Source: Diogma glabrata
Lineage: Eukaryota; Arthropoda; Insecta; Diptera; Cylindrotomidae
Length of the DNA stretch: 64,000 nucleotides
Assembly (NCBI GenBank): GCA_963693315.1
Contig: OY856186.1
Coordinates: forward strand, 299,156,452-299,220,451
Direction: 5' to 3'
This document shows positions 55,250-64,000 of this stretch, piece by piece (the stretch's first letter is position 1; each line of letters begins with the position of its first letter). The translations under genes and the position numbers were made by a program. A model generated the notes under the pieces. It searched no databases. It saw only the letters and a program-made list of their open reading frames with translations, and had not been told where the DNA came from.

Positions 55250-56410
55250 CAAAGTGAGAGTGAGAGATTAGTGACCAAAAATCACACCGTCGTCTAGACT
55301 TATTTAGCAAATGCTGAATTTTTGTTTTATATTCATATAATTTATGTACATAATTTATCAACATTTAAAATTTTAAATCTTTGTTTGTTATATTATATAT
55401 AGGTAAATCTTTTTTGGAAAGCGAAAACATTTTTATCACATTTTCAATTAAAAAGAATTACGCTACTCAATTTTCCGAAATCATCAGCTCGACAAAATTA
55501 TTATTTATTTATTTTACTGATAAATAAAAAGGACACAATGTATATGTACTTCTACCAAAAGGCAAAAAGTGGTTTTAGGATAACTGTTTCTATTTTCGGT
55601 TATGCTTCGATCGGTTATGCTTTCGGTTATGCTTCGGCGACAGACATAAAAGTTTTTCATTTTGAAATCTTGATACAAATTATATATTCCAATTTTATTT
55701 CCATAGATTTTTTAAACTCAACGATGAAACCTTAATCAAATAAGAAGTTGAAAAAGATATCAAGAAAAAGAGCAGCTGCATACTTGTATTCAAAGTGCTT
55801 GTGTAACATGAATTTTAAAATCTATAATATTTTCAGTAAAATTCTTCTTTATTATATCAGATCAAATTTGCTATTTTGATGTGATTATAATTTTTTTTGT
55901 TTAAAATAAATTTTCTTTTGTTAGGTATTCGTATCATCATATTATAAGACTTTTATTTGAAAATTAATAAAAAAACACTAAAAAAATTACTTCAGAATTT
56001 TTAAGAATGTTGAAAAGCTGTATAAAGCAATTCCATAATTATTCGATACGAAAATTACGATGTTGGACCTCACCATCTTTTAAGAATTTAATTTGTTTGT
56101 GATTAGCTCCTATAAAGATAGGTGCGGTGCGTTCGATTTGAATGAAACAACTGAAAAAACAACAACAATTGCATTTAATTTATCAGTTGTTTCAGTCAAA
56201 TCGAACACAACTTATATAAAAATGTGTGAGCTAGTGAGTATATTTTAAAAAAATTCAGTCGAACATATATCAAATTAAAAAAAAATTGATTTGGTGTAAG
56301 TGCTTAATTTTGATGATTACTGTAGGAGAACTAAAAATAATACTTAAAAAAATTTTTTTTCAGTTAAAAAAATAGCTATAATTTGTTTCCTTAATCTTTA
56401 CATTATATAA
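55250..56410. other. no gene; small palindrome at 56124-56215
   Basis: GTTCGATTTGAATGAAACAA pairs with TTGTTTCAGTCAAATCGAAC. The remainder is AT-rich without signal. Confidence 0.5.
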
Positions 56411-56851
56411 GGGTCTGTTTATGTTAAAGCTTCGAAAAATGAGTCAAGCATCGAGTCAACAGTGATAAAAGCGTTGAATAGCGTTATTCTTTTACAGTGT
56501 TTATGTTGGAGCTTCGAGAATTTTAATAAAATTTACAAAAATATATACAATAAACTTAAAATTAATTAATTTAATAATCAATTTTCCATAAACTTCAAAA
56601 ACTTAAATTAATTAAAACTAATATTTTTATTTTTATGTATTTTTTATAAAATAAATAAAATGAGCATCGATCAGAGCTTCGATAGTAGCGTCGAAAAAGA
56701 ACAAATTATATATCGAAGCTTGACTCGATGCTTGACTCTTTCATCGATGCTTCAACATAAACACTCCTATTTGAAAGCATGTATTCATTTTCTTCGCTTG
56801 AATCACATCGATGGACGACGCTATTATCGAAGCTCCAACATAAGCGCACCC
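56411..56851. mobile_element. MITE, 441 bp, TAA target duplication
   Basis: The left end is GGGTCTGTTTATGTTAAAGC and the right end is the complement of GGGTGCGCTTATGTTGGAGC, flanked by TAA (56408-56410 and 56852-56854). The interior has several CTTCGA/TCGAAGC words. PIF/Harbinger-like by target size and GG start. Confidence 0.75.
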
Positions 56852-56854
56852 TAA

Positions 56855-58345
56855 CAGTCAGAGAGGGGCTACCTTGGACTTACCACGGACGTACCTTGTT
56901 ATATCTTCGGCTGATTTTCTCACTTTGTGTCCAATCCGTATTTTTCCTTTCTTTTTCTTACGTCGATCTCTATTTGGATAACCCAATAATGTTTGACTTG
57001 AAATGTTTGTGCATAAATTTAATCATCGCAATACGTTTGTACGTTTTTCTTCTAAATGAATTTTCTTAATATTAATTTCCTTCTATGAAATTGGAATGCT
57101 GTTGTATTTTCAAGTTGTTATATCTATTAAGTATTAACCATTGTTTTATTTTTTAGTCTAAGTTTAAGACACATAGTTATACATAGATGAAATTAATTTA
57201 ATGCAGTCAAGCAAGCCCCGACAAATTTATAAATCTGGTCAGAATTGTAACATATTTTTTCTTAATAAAAAATTACAATATATTTATTTTCAAAGACAAA
57301 GTACATACACAAACTACAAATCAGTGTACATTTTTTGGGTTGAATTTAACTATTTGATATTTATTTCTCACAGCAGTTTATTAAACTGAAACACCTTGGT
57401 AGTTTTCATCGTGGCCAGTTAGTTTAATCAACTTATATAATATATTTACATCAGTTGCTGACGGATACAGTTAAGCCATTTTGTATCACAAATCTCAATA
57501 ATAGCATAACATAGTACGTAATTTTGAGACACAAATACTGCATTTTCTTTTTTCTAATAAATTGGCCCACCTACATACTTAAAAATAATTCATCTATCCA
57601 AAAAAACTAAAAGCGCACGAAATACTGAAATTCTAAAACGAAAATAAATCATCAATAATAATGATGCAATAAACATCTGTATGATGTAACCTCCGGAAAA
57701 ACAAAAGAAAACGAGAAAATATTTACTCCGTCATCACAGAAAACTCATACTTTTAAAGCACTAACTATACTATAAAATACTACCTTAAACTTAATTAAAA
57801 TTTGCGTTTTTTAATTTAAAGTTATTTATGCAAGCACTTATGCAAATATTTGAATTAGATTTAAAAAACGTTAAAATTTTCTTCTAAATTAATTTTCATG
57901 AATTATCTATCCATTTTATTTTATGAAAACACATGTTTTTGTCTTTTTTACATTTTTGTTTAATGCTTTTTTTATAAGTTTAATAACGATAATTTTATTT
58001 TTATGGCTTTATTTGAATGCAACTTACTATACAACCTAAATATAATACGAAGATTAAAATTGAATAAAAAATTATGGTTTCACCTAAATGTTACACGTTC
58101 ACTATGTATTTTTTTAACCACATCTGATTCCATACTAATGAGTGTAGACATTGTGGCGCTTAAATATGTGTGTTTCTGTCAAGTTTTGAAAAGCCGCATA
58201 ACAAAGTGAAATAATTTTATAATTTTCAACCATTTTAAACGACATCTATGATACAATAGATTGGTAGATCTATACAATAGATCGCGCTCATAGAACTCGT
58301 TCATCATATAGAAAATAAAAATTTATTTGAAAAAAAAAAAAGTAG
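56855..58345. other. no recognisable feature
   Basis: AT-rich sequence with short unremarkable frames. Confidence 0.5.
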
Positions 58346-58349
58346 TTAA

Positions 58350-58553
58350 AGCCTCGTTGACACTAAAATTGTTTACAAGCTGCTAGTTGGCGAGTTTAAA
58401 AGCTGACGAGTAGATTGTAAAGTAGCCAACCAATCAACTTTTTCGGTAGATCTGCTGGTTAATTTGTAAACATGATTACACTAGGCGAGTTGACAAGCTG
58501 CTAGTAAACTCGTTAGATAGTAGATTATAAATTATCTTAGTGTCAACGAGGCT
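58350..58553. mobile_element. MITE, 204 bp, TTAA-flanked
   Basis: AGCCTCGTTGACACTAA at the left and its complement at the right end form TIRs. TTAA lies on both sides (58346-58349 and 58554-58557), as in piggyBac-type targets, although a shorter TAA target cannot be excluded. Confidence 0.7.
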
Positions 58554-58569
58554 TTAATCAATTAGTTTA

Positions 58570-59066
58570 TACTAAGTTTACACCAGTATCTAATTTGCTA
58601 CGTATCAAATTCGCTAGCCATTTTCACCATCATACTTTTTAAATTTGATACGGTGATGCAAACTCTTATTAATTAGGTATGACATATTAATTTTTAGCGC
58701 GTCCTTTTCATTGTTAATTTTTTGGTTAGGAAAAAATAATTTCCATATATATTTTTTATAAAAAACTGAAAACATTTATTATATTAATGCTAAAATTTAT
58801 TTTACTTTTAATTTCAGCAAAAAAATCACATCAAACATAAATATATATTTATAAAATAAGTTGATTTATTTTTATTTTAAATGTCATACCTAATTTTAGT
58901 GTTCACACCGTAAAAATAATACCTATTTGCTACGTACCTAATTTGATACGTAGCAAATCATCCTACCAAATATTTGGTACGTACTTTTTTGATAACTGTT
59001 TAAATCGACCATAGTCGACCTAATAAGTATAGTATGTACCTATTAGATCCTGGTGTAAACTTAGTA
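58570..59066. mobile_element. MITE, 497 bp, TTA target duplication
   Basis: The TIR TACTAAGTTTACACCAG is followed by (T/G)ATCTAA at both ends, flanked by TTA (58567-58569 and 59067-59069). The interior carries CTACGTATCAAAT-type short palindromes. It lies only 10 bp from the preceding MITE. Confidence 0.75.
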
Positions 59067-59392
59067 TTAGTTTTAATAGTATCCGTGTCGCGTTCCGAAC
59101 TTGCTACCCGAACCAAATTTTAAATGGAACGACTTAAATGTGAGGTGTATTAGATTTTTGATCTACTACAACTCAAATTCTTTCGTACCACACGTTTCCG
59201 ACATTTTTTTGACAATAAATTGTTTGGACGATTTTGAAAAACAATATTGGTAAAAATCGCAAAAGAAAATCATTATATTGACAAAATTTTAAGTTTAAAT
59301 TCTATTTTGAGTTTGTTAAATTTAAGAAAATTAATTAAATAAATATTAAAAATATTCAATATCAATTTCGGAGTGACGTGAGTGATCCATTA

Positions 59393-59866
59393 TTAATGAA
59401 TGAAATTATATTTGTTAAATATAAAACTGTTTTCCAAACGAATTGTAATCACCTATTACTTTCACTCACTGTTTAACGAAAAATTTTAGAAAAACCCTTT
59501 AATTATTATTTTTTCCCAAAAGAAATTAAAACAAAAACAAACAGGCAAAACTTCAATTTATCGTTAATTTTATTTGTATTTCCTGACTAGTTTCGGACTC
59601 TATGAGTCCATTAACAAAGGAGTTACAACTGCAGTTGTAAATCCTTTGTTAATGGACTCATACAGTCCGAAACTAGTCAGGAAATACAAATAAAATTAAC
59701 GGTAAAATGAAGTTTTGCCTGTTTGTTTTTGTTTTAATTTCTTTTGGGAAAAAATAATAAAGGGTTTTTCTAAAAATTTTCGTTAAACAGTGAGTGAAAG
59801 TAATAGGTGATTACAATTCGTTTGGAAAAAAGTTTTTATATTTAACAAATATAATTTCATTCATTA
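59393..59866. repeat. inner palindrome A, arms about 235 bp
   Basis: AATGAATGAAATTATATTTG to GACTCTATGAGTCCATTAAC and its complement, centred near 59634. Almost no loop and very high arm identity. Confidence 0.85.
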
Positions 59867-59867
59867 A

Positions 59868-60484
59868 ATATTAAAAAATTTCTGAAAATTGAAATTATGG
59901 TTCATGCAAAATATAAACAATTAAAGAAAGCTGGACAGAAATTTGACATTTAGGCTAGAAATTTTAAATTTGTATAAGCATTTGGGCAAACATATTTGAA
60001 ATTATTCTCTAAACTGACAAAAACTCTGGCGGTGAATAGGAGTGTAAGTTTGTCACGTAGCTTTACCATCATTTGATGGAATGCACCACTTCTATTAAAC
60101 TGAAACGATTATATTTTTTAAAAACTAAAACGAAACCTTTTTAAATTTACAAAACAAAATACCAACAAAATCTCATTAAAAAACAAATTTATATAATTTC
60201 AATACATGTGTTCCATTTACCACATTTTCCTTTACTTTTGTACTAAATTTCGTTTTCAAGTTAACCATATCAAATGATGGTAAAGCTACGTGACAAACTT
60301 ACGTTTCTATTCACCGCCAGAGTTTTTGTCAGTTTAGAGAATAATTTCAAATATGTTTGCCCAAATGCTTATACAAATTTAGAATTTCTAGCCTAAATGT
60401 CATATTTGTGTCCAGCTTTCTTTAATTGTTTATATTTTGCATGAATCATAATTTTAATTTTCAGAAATTTTTTAATATTTAATT
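59868..60484. repeat. inner palindrome B, arms about 228 bp
   Basis: AATTTCTGAAAATTGAAATT, ATTTGGGCAAACATATTTGA-like words and CTGACAAAAACTCTGGCGGT to TTTACCATCATTTGATGG are complemented at 60260-60484. The loop is about 160 bp. Confidence 0.85.
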
Positions 60485-60745
60485 AATTTTCTTAAATTTA
60501 ACAAACTCAAAATAAAATTTAAACTTAAAATTTTGTCAAACTAATAATTTTCTTTTACGTTGTTTAGCAATATTGTTTTTCAAAAAAGTCAAAACAATTT
60601 ATTGTCAAAAAAAAAATGTCGGAAACGTGTGGTAAGAAAGAATTTGAGTTGTAGTAGATCAAAAATCTAATACACCTCACATTTAAGTCGTTCCATTTAA
60701 AATTCGGTTCGGGTAGCAAGTTTACCTAAAAGGAACACGGGTAAT

Positions 60746-61178
60746 GATGAGAATGATAAACTTTTTTAAAGTTTAAAATTTTCTCATTGGTTCGACACTA
60801 GATCGTTCTAAAATTGTATGGATTGCAAAAAGTTTCATAATTTGCACCATAATTTTTTAGATTCAGTTCTTATATTATTCTTGATGGGAGAATTTCCATC
60901 GGGGTGATGTTATATCACAAATAATTTACTGAATTAATTATATAATTTCAATTTGATTTTTCTAATTTTGTAAATAATTATAACGTAAATAACTAAAAAC
61001 AAGTAGTCTGTTCAGCCAGAGCAAGGAGACGGATTAAAATTTTTAGCTACAGCATCAAGGAACTTGTCAATGAGCATTTAATTTTATTTTTAAGTTTCTT
61101 CAATTTTGTAAATTCGCACGATATTTTTCTCCCTTTTGAAACTTGGATTATGAAAGATATATTTGAAACGTAGTCACT
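60746..61178. other. no recognisable feature
   Basis: AT-rich spacer between the palindromes and the LINE-A tail. Confidence 0.4.
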
Positions 61179-61740
61179 TTTTTTCTATTAATTAGTTGGA
61201 CATGCTTAGCACACTAAATATGAAATATTCATTATTTAGACTCATTGAATATCCGAAGGTGCCATGTCAACTAGGAAAGAATGAGGGATAGGGAAGGGGA
61301 AAGGAAGGGGAAAGGAAGGAATGGGGTTAGAGAAATAGCTAGGTAAGTTGTTTTAAATGACGATGGACATTTTCTTTAAATGTCTGAGGAATTCGTCAGA
61401 GAAAACTGAGAGGGGTAATGAGTTCCACATTTTGGTTGCTCTATTGAAATAATCGTTCTATGAAACAGCATTATATGAACAGCAAATGGGTGGGACATTT
61501 CTGAAGTTCGTGTTTGTCGGTTGTACTGCACACAAGATGGGAGGATGCTTTGGATTTCTCTAAAGGATGAATCATAGAAAATATATTTATAATAGATTGA
61601 CAGTTCCGCAACATTTCTTCGGAATTGGAGTGAATCAAGTTGATCAGTTAACGCATGATTATCAATCAACCGTATTGCCTTTCTCTGCACAGAGTCTAGA
61701 CATTTTATTGTTGTCTGACAGGCACTGCTTTGTTGTAAGT
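61179..61740 (-). mobile_element. LINE-A 3' fragment, antisense
   Basis: On the minus strand it carries KCLDSVQRKAIRLIDNHALT, DQLDSLQFRRNVAELSIYYK and LPSCVQYNRQTRTSEMSHPF, then breaks frame. The 3' UTR matches 9730-9830, with a short A-tract (T-run at 61180-61186 on plus). Same family as 8551-9842 but independently truncated. Confidence 0.85.
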
Positions 61741-61979
61741 TGATCCAATGGACTGTAATTAAATAAAGCTCCTTTCTCAATGGTAAATTACTGAAACAAT
61801 AAACTGACTTGTATTGCACAAAAATTTTATTTCCTTTTTGTTATTGTTGTTCACATCACGTTTACTAACTAACTAAAACAAACGTAGAAAAAATTCTCTT
61901 TTCTCTTCCAAAACAAAATTATTAGTTCACCAATACATATAAAAAACAACAAATAAAATAATTTGATTTGAATGTAAAC

Positions 61980-63440
61980 AATAAACATATACCCGTCCTT
62001 GATAAGCTTCAGCTTGCAACAGGAAAAACGCAAATCTTTGTCACTGGTCGCTTTACCACTCCCGTGGCAGTTTTCATTGACACCACCCTCACAATATTAT
62101 CTCTTCCAGGATATGTGTTCACAATTGAGCACATTGGTTTTTTCGTCTCTTATCAATACCATCATTCCGGGTAAAATTTCCGTTAACTTTTTGTATGATT
62201 TCGTACGTTTTTGTAACGTATGGAGATACTCATTGATTAACGATTCCGAAAATGCTGAGATAATTGTTGCAATAGTTGGTTCGACCGTGTTCAACCGTGT
62301 TATACTGATTTCTGTCACATCAGCTGCAATTACACTCCTTAAAGGTCGTCCAATTATAAAATGACCTAGATGTAATAGGACGCAAATCTTCAGGATCGTC
62401 GGGCTCTGAAAACAGCGGTCTCGAATTTAAAATGGCTTCAATTTTAGCCAAAACAATGAGCATTTCTTCGTAAGTTAATAATACATTCCCAACTATTCTT
62501 TTAAAATGATGTTCCATCGTCTTCACTGACGCTTCCCACAATCTACCAAATTCGGGTGCTCTAGGTAGTATGAAGTGCCAGTTGATGTTCATTTTTAAGC
62601 ATGCATCGGTGATAATCTTAGAATTCTCGGCAGATTGTAAGTTTGTTACAAATTTTTGTAGTTCGAAATTTGCGCCGATAAAATTTTTTCCGTTGTCGGA
62701 ATAAATGTCCTTGCACATACCTCGTCTAGAAGTAAAACGATGTAGTGCGGCAATAAATGAATTCGTACTCAAGACTCCTACTAGTTCTAAGTGAATAGCC
62801 TTTACTGCTAGATACACAAACACAGCGATATATGATTTGACAGCCTTCGTTGACCGTGGTCCACCATGTTTAATCATTAAAGGATCCGCTTAATCCACTC
62901 CACATTTGATGAAAGGATGCAAAAGTTGAATTCTATCTTGCGGCAACTCTCACATGAACTGTTCACCTTTCGTAGGATTTACTTTGAAACATTTCACACA
63001 ATTTCTAGTAATTTCCCTAATTGCATCCTTTACTCGAATCGGCCAACAATATCGTCTTACTACTGAAAGTAAACCTTGTTGCCCAATATGTCCTTCTTCT
63101 TCGTTTAAACCTTTTATTAGCAATTTCGTAACGTAGTGGGACTTCGGCAAAAGAATTTAATGCTTTCTATCGAGATTCATTTCTGAATGTCTAAAACGAC
63201 CTCCTACTTGAATGAGTTCATCGTGATCGATAAATGGGTTCAAAGACTTAATCGCCGATTTTGGTGATACAGAAAATTTTAATTTCAACTGTTCGTATTC
63301 CCTAGAAAATTCTTCTCTTTGAACAATTTTTCATATAACTTTCATTGCAACGTTCAATTCTACGGTCGTTAAAGTTCCTGTTTTTTGGTGTTGTTTCTGA
63401 CATCTGGTATTGTATAGAAATCTTTTCATATATGCTACAA
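61980..63440 (-). pseudogene. broken BEL/Pao retrotransposon integrase region
   Basis: Minus-strand pieces: LNPFIDHDELIQVGGRFRHS (about 63250), an HHCC finger in HYVTKLLIKGLNEEEGHIGQ and NCVKCFKVNP (63150-62950), a stop near 62891, then the integrase core 62877-62320. The core reads AVFVYLAVKAIHLELVGVLS with the first Asp replaced at the usual position, YSDNGKNFIGAN, and the Glu in PEFGRLWEASVK. It continues ILNSRPL and RPITSRSF. A C-terminal piece (NEYLHTLQKRTKSYKKLT) lies at 62318-62097 in another frame. Domain order and motifs fit BEL/Pao. No LTRs, RT or protease were seen, so it is a fragment. Confidence 0.85.
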
Positions 63441-63452
63441 ATCGTTGCAGTC

Positions 63453-63785
63453 AGTGGCGGATTATACCTTTAAGGGGCCTGAGGCGGAACAAATTTTTGG
63501 GGCCAAATTTAAGATTTTACCAACAATTTTATATGTATTTCTGACTAAAAAATATTTTTATTCTTTAAGTTTTTTAATAAAAATATAGAAAATTTGAAAG
63601 AAATCCAAAATCATTGATGAAAACTTAAAACTCAAATATACTTCAAATACCCAAAAAATACTTATCTGAATTTTATGTTTTCATCAATAATTTTACGATT
63701 AATATAATAACAGCCCATTGCAAATAAAGTTTTAGTATTAATATTCATTCGTAACAGTGGAACTTTTCAAAACAAAATGTTTTTT
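63453..63785. other. possible hAT-type terminus, otherwise unannotated
   Basis: CAGTGGCGGATTATACC at 63453 resembles the common CAGTGGCGGA end of hAT-derived elements. The partner end is not in the window. The rest of the stretch is AT-rich. Confidence 0.3.
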
Positions 63786-64000
63786 CTTTTCATTTCTCTA
63801 AAAATTCTACACTTAAAGAACCCAATTTCTTGCCTAAGCCAATTCCTAGAATTTCACACAACACGATGCGCATAATTTTTCGTAAAAGCATCATTCGGAA
63901 AATGCTTTTACAAATTAATACAAACAAAGCATCTGGGCCTGATCGTATTCCCCCAATTATTCTTAAATCCTTTGCTAAAGAGTTAGCACCAATCCTTACT
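63785..64000 (+). pseudogene. LINE reverse transcriptase start, runs off right edge
   Basis: The frame reads NSTLKEPNFLPKPIPRIS then LLQINTNKASGPDRIPP and IILKSFAKELAPILT. This is the linker and first RT finger of a Jockey-superfamily LINE, similar to the minus-strand LINE-B region (INKASGMNNIPPIILN). Whether it is LINE-A or LINE-B cannot be told, because LINE-A lacks this region here. It is open to the edge, so it may not be broken. Confidence 0.75.

Larger units (their letters stand above)
59097..60745. repeat. nested palindrome cluster
   Basis: The outer arms (59097-59352 and about 60485-60745) share ACTTGCTACCCGAACC, TAAATGTGAGGTGTATTAGA and ACCACACGTTTCCGACA as complements. Within them lie two further palindromes side by side, 59393-59866 and 59868-60484. 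Confidence 0.85.

Noticed and set aside
1..64000. tRNA or rRNA genes, CRISPR arrays
   Set aside because: No convincing tRNA B-box plus cloverleaf was seen by eye and no spaced short repeats; a tRNAscan run would be decisive.

Overview
This is AT-rich nuclear DNA from an animal, most likely an insect or another arthropod. The evidence is a multi-exon gene with short GT-AG introns, several classes of animal retrotransposon, and many palindromic and MITE-like DNA elements. I cannot name the species. Only one host gene is convincing. It runs off the left edge: the first five coding exons (minus strand, 1-2735) of an SLC36/PAT-type amino acid transporter. Nearly all other coding sequence belongs to mobile elements.

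Layout. 1-2735: transporter gene. 3440-7606: dispersed and tandem repeats and one TIR element. 8523-10260: a palindromic repeat family (called FB-1 here) split by a 5'-truncated LINE (LINE-A), followed by a decayed RNase H-bearing LINE (10262-12300). 12300-17700: AT-rich sequence with nothing recognisable. 17735-20597: a short palindrome and two head-to-head LINE-B segments ending in poly(A). 20687-23053: a 2.4 kb element with inverted arms of about 720 bp. 23340-24120: a decayed Ty3/gypsy fragment. 24972-30032: an intact Ty3/gypsy element with a single 1366-aa Gag-Pol frame, identical 201-bp LTRs and a 5-bp target duplication. 31297-35743: an intact Ty1/copia element with a 1294-aa frame, identical 244-bp LTRs and a GATCT duplication, inserted near the end of a full FB-1 palindrome (31279-37096). 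38662-43000: a nearly intact Jockey-type LINE with ORF1 and ORF2 joined by an overlapping TAATG and a strong 3' UTR stem-loop. 43615-46561: a TTA-flanked MITE and a candidate Helitron carrying a LINE-B tail and a large palindrome. 46720-48045: the broken remains of an unnamed repetitive metazoan protein family. 48561-49745: two tandem arrays. 51280-52380: a broken hAT-type transposase. 53240-54160: an inverted copy of the repeat at 3440. 56411-60745: three TIR elements and a nest of palindromes. 61180-64000: an antisense LINE-A tail, a broken BEL/Pao integrase region and the start of another LINE.

The parts do not form a pathway; the window is a layered record of insertions. Copia and LINE-A both lie in FB-1, an FB-1 half lies within the large inverted-repeat element, and a LINE-B tail and a palindrome lie within the Helitron. 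The gypsy and copia elements are the youngest, with no LTR differences seen by eye. I found no CRISPR array, rRNA or convincing tRNA. I found no clearly new molecular system. The most unusual items are the palindrome families, the Jockey translation-coupling and 3' structure, and the inverted LINE-B pair.
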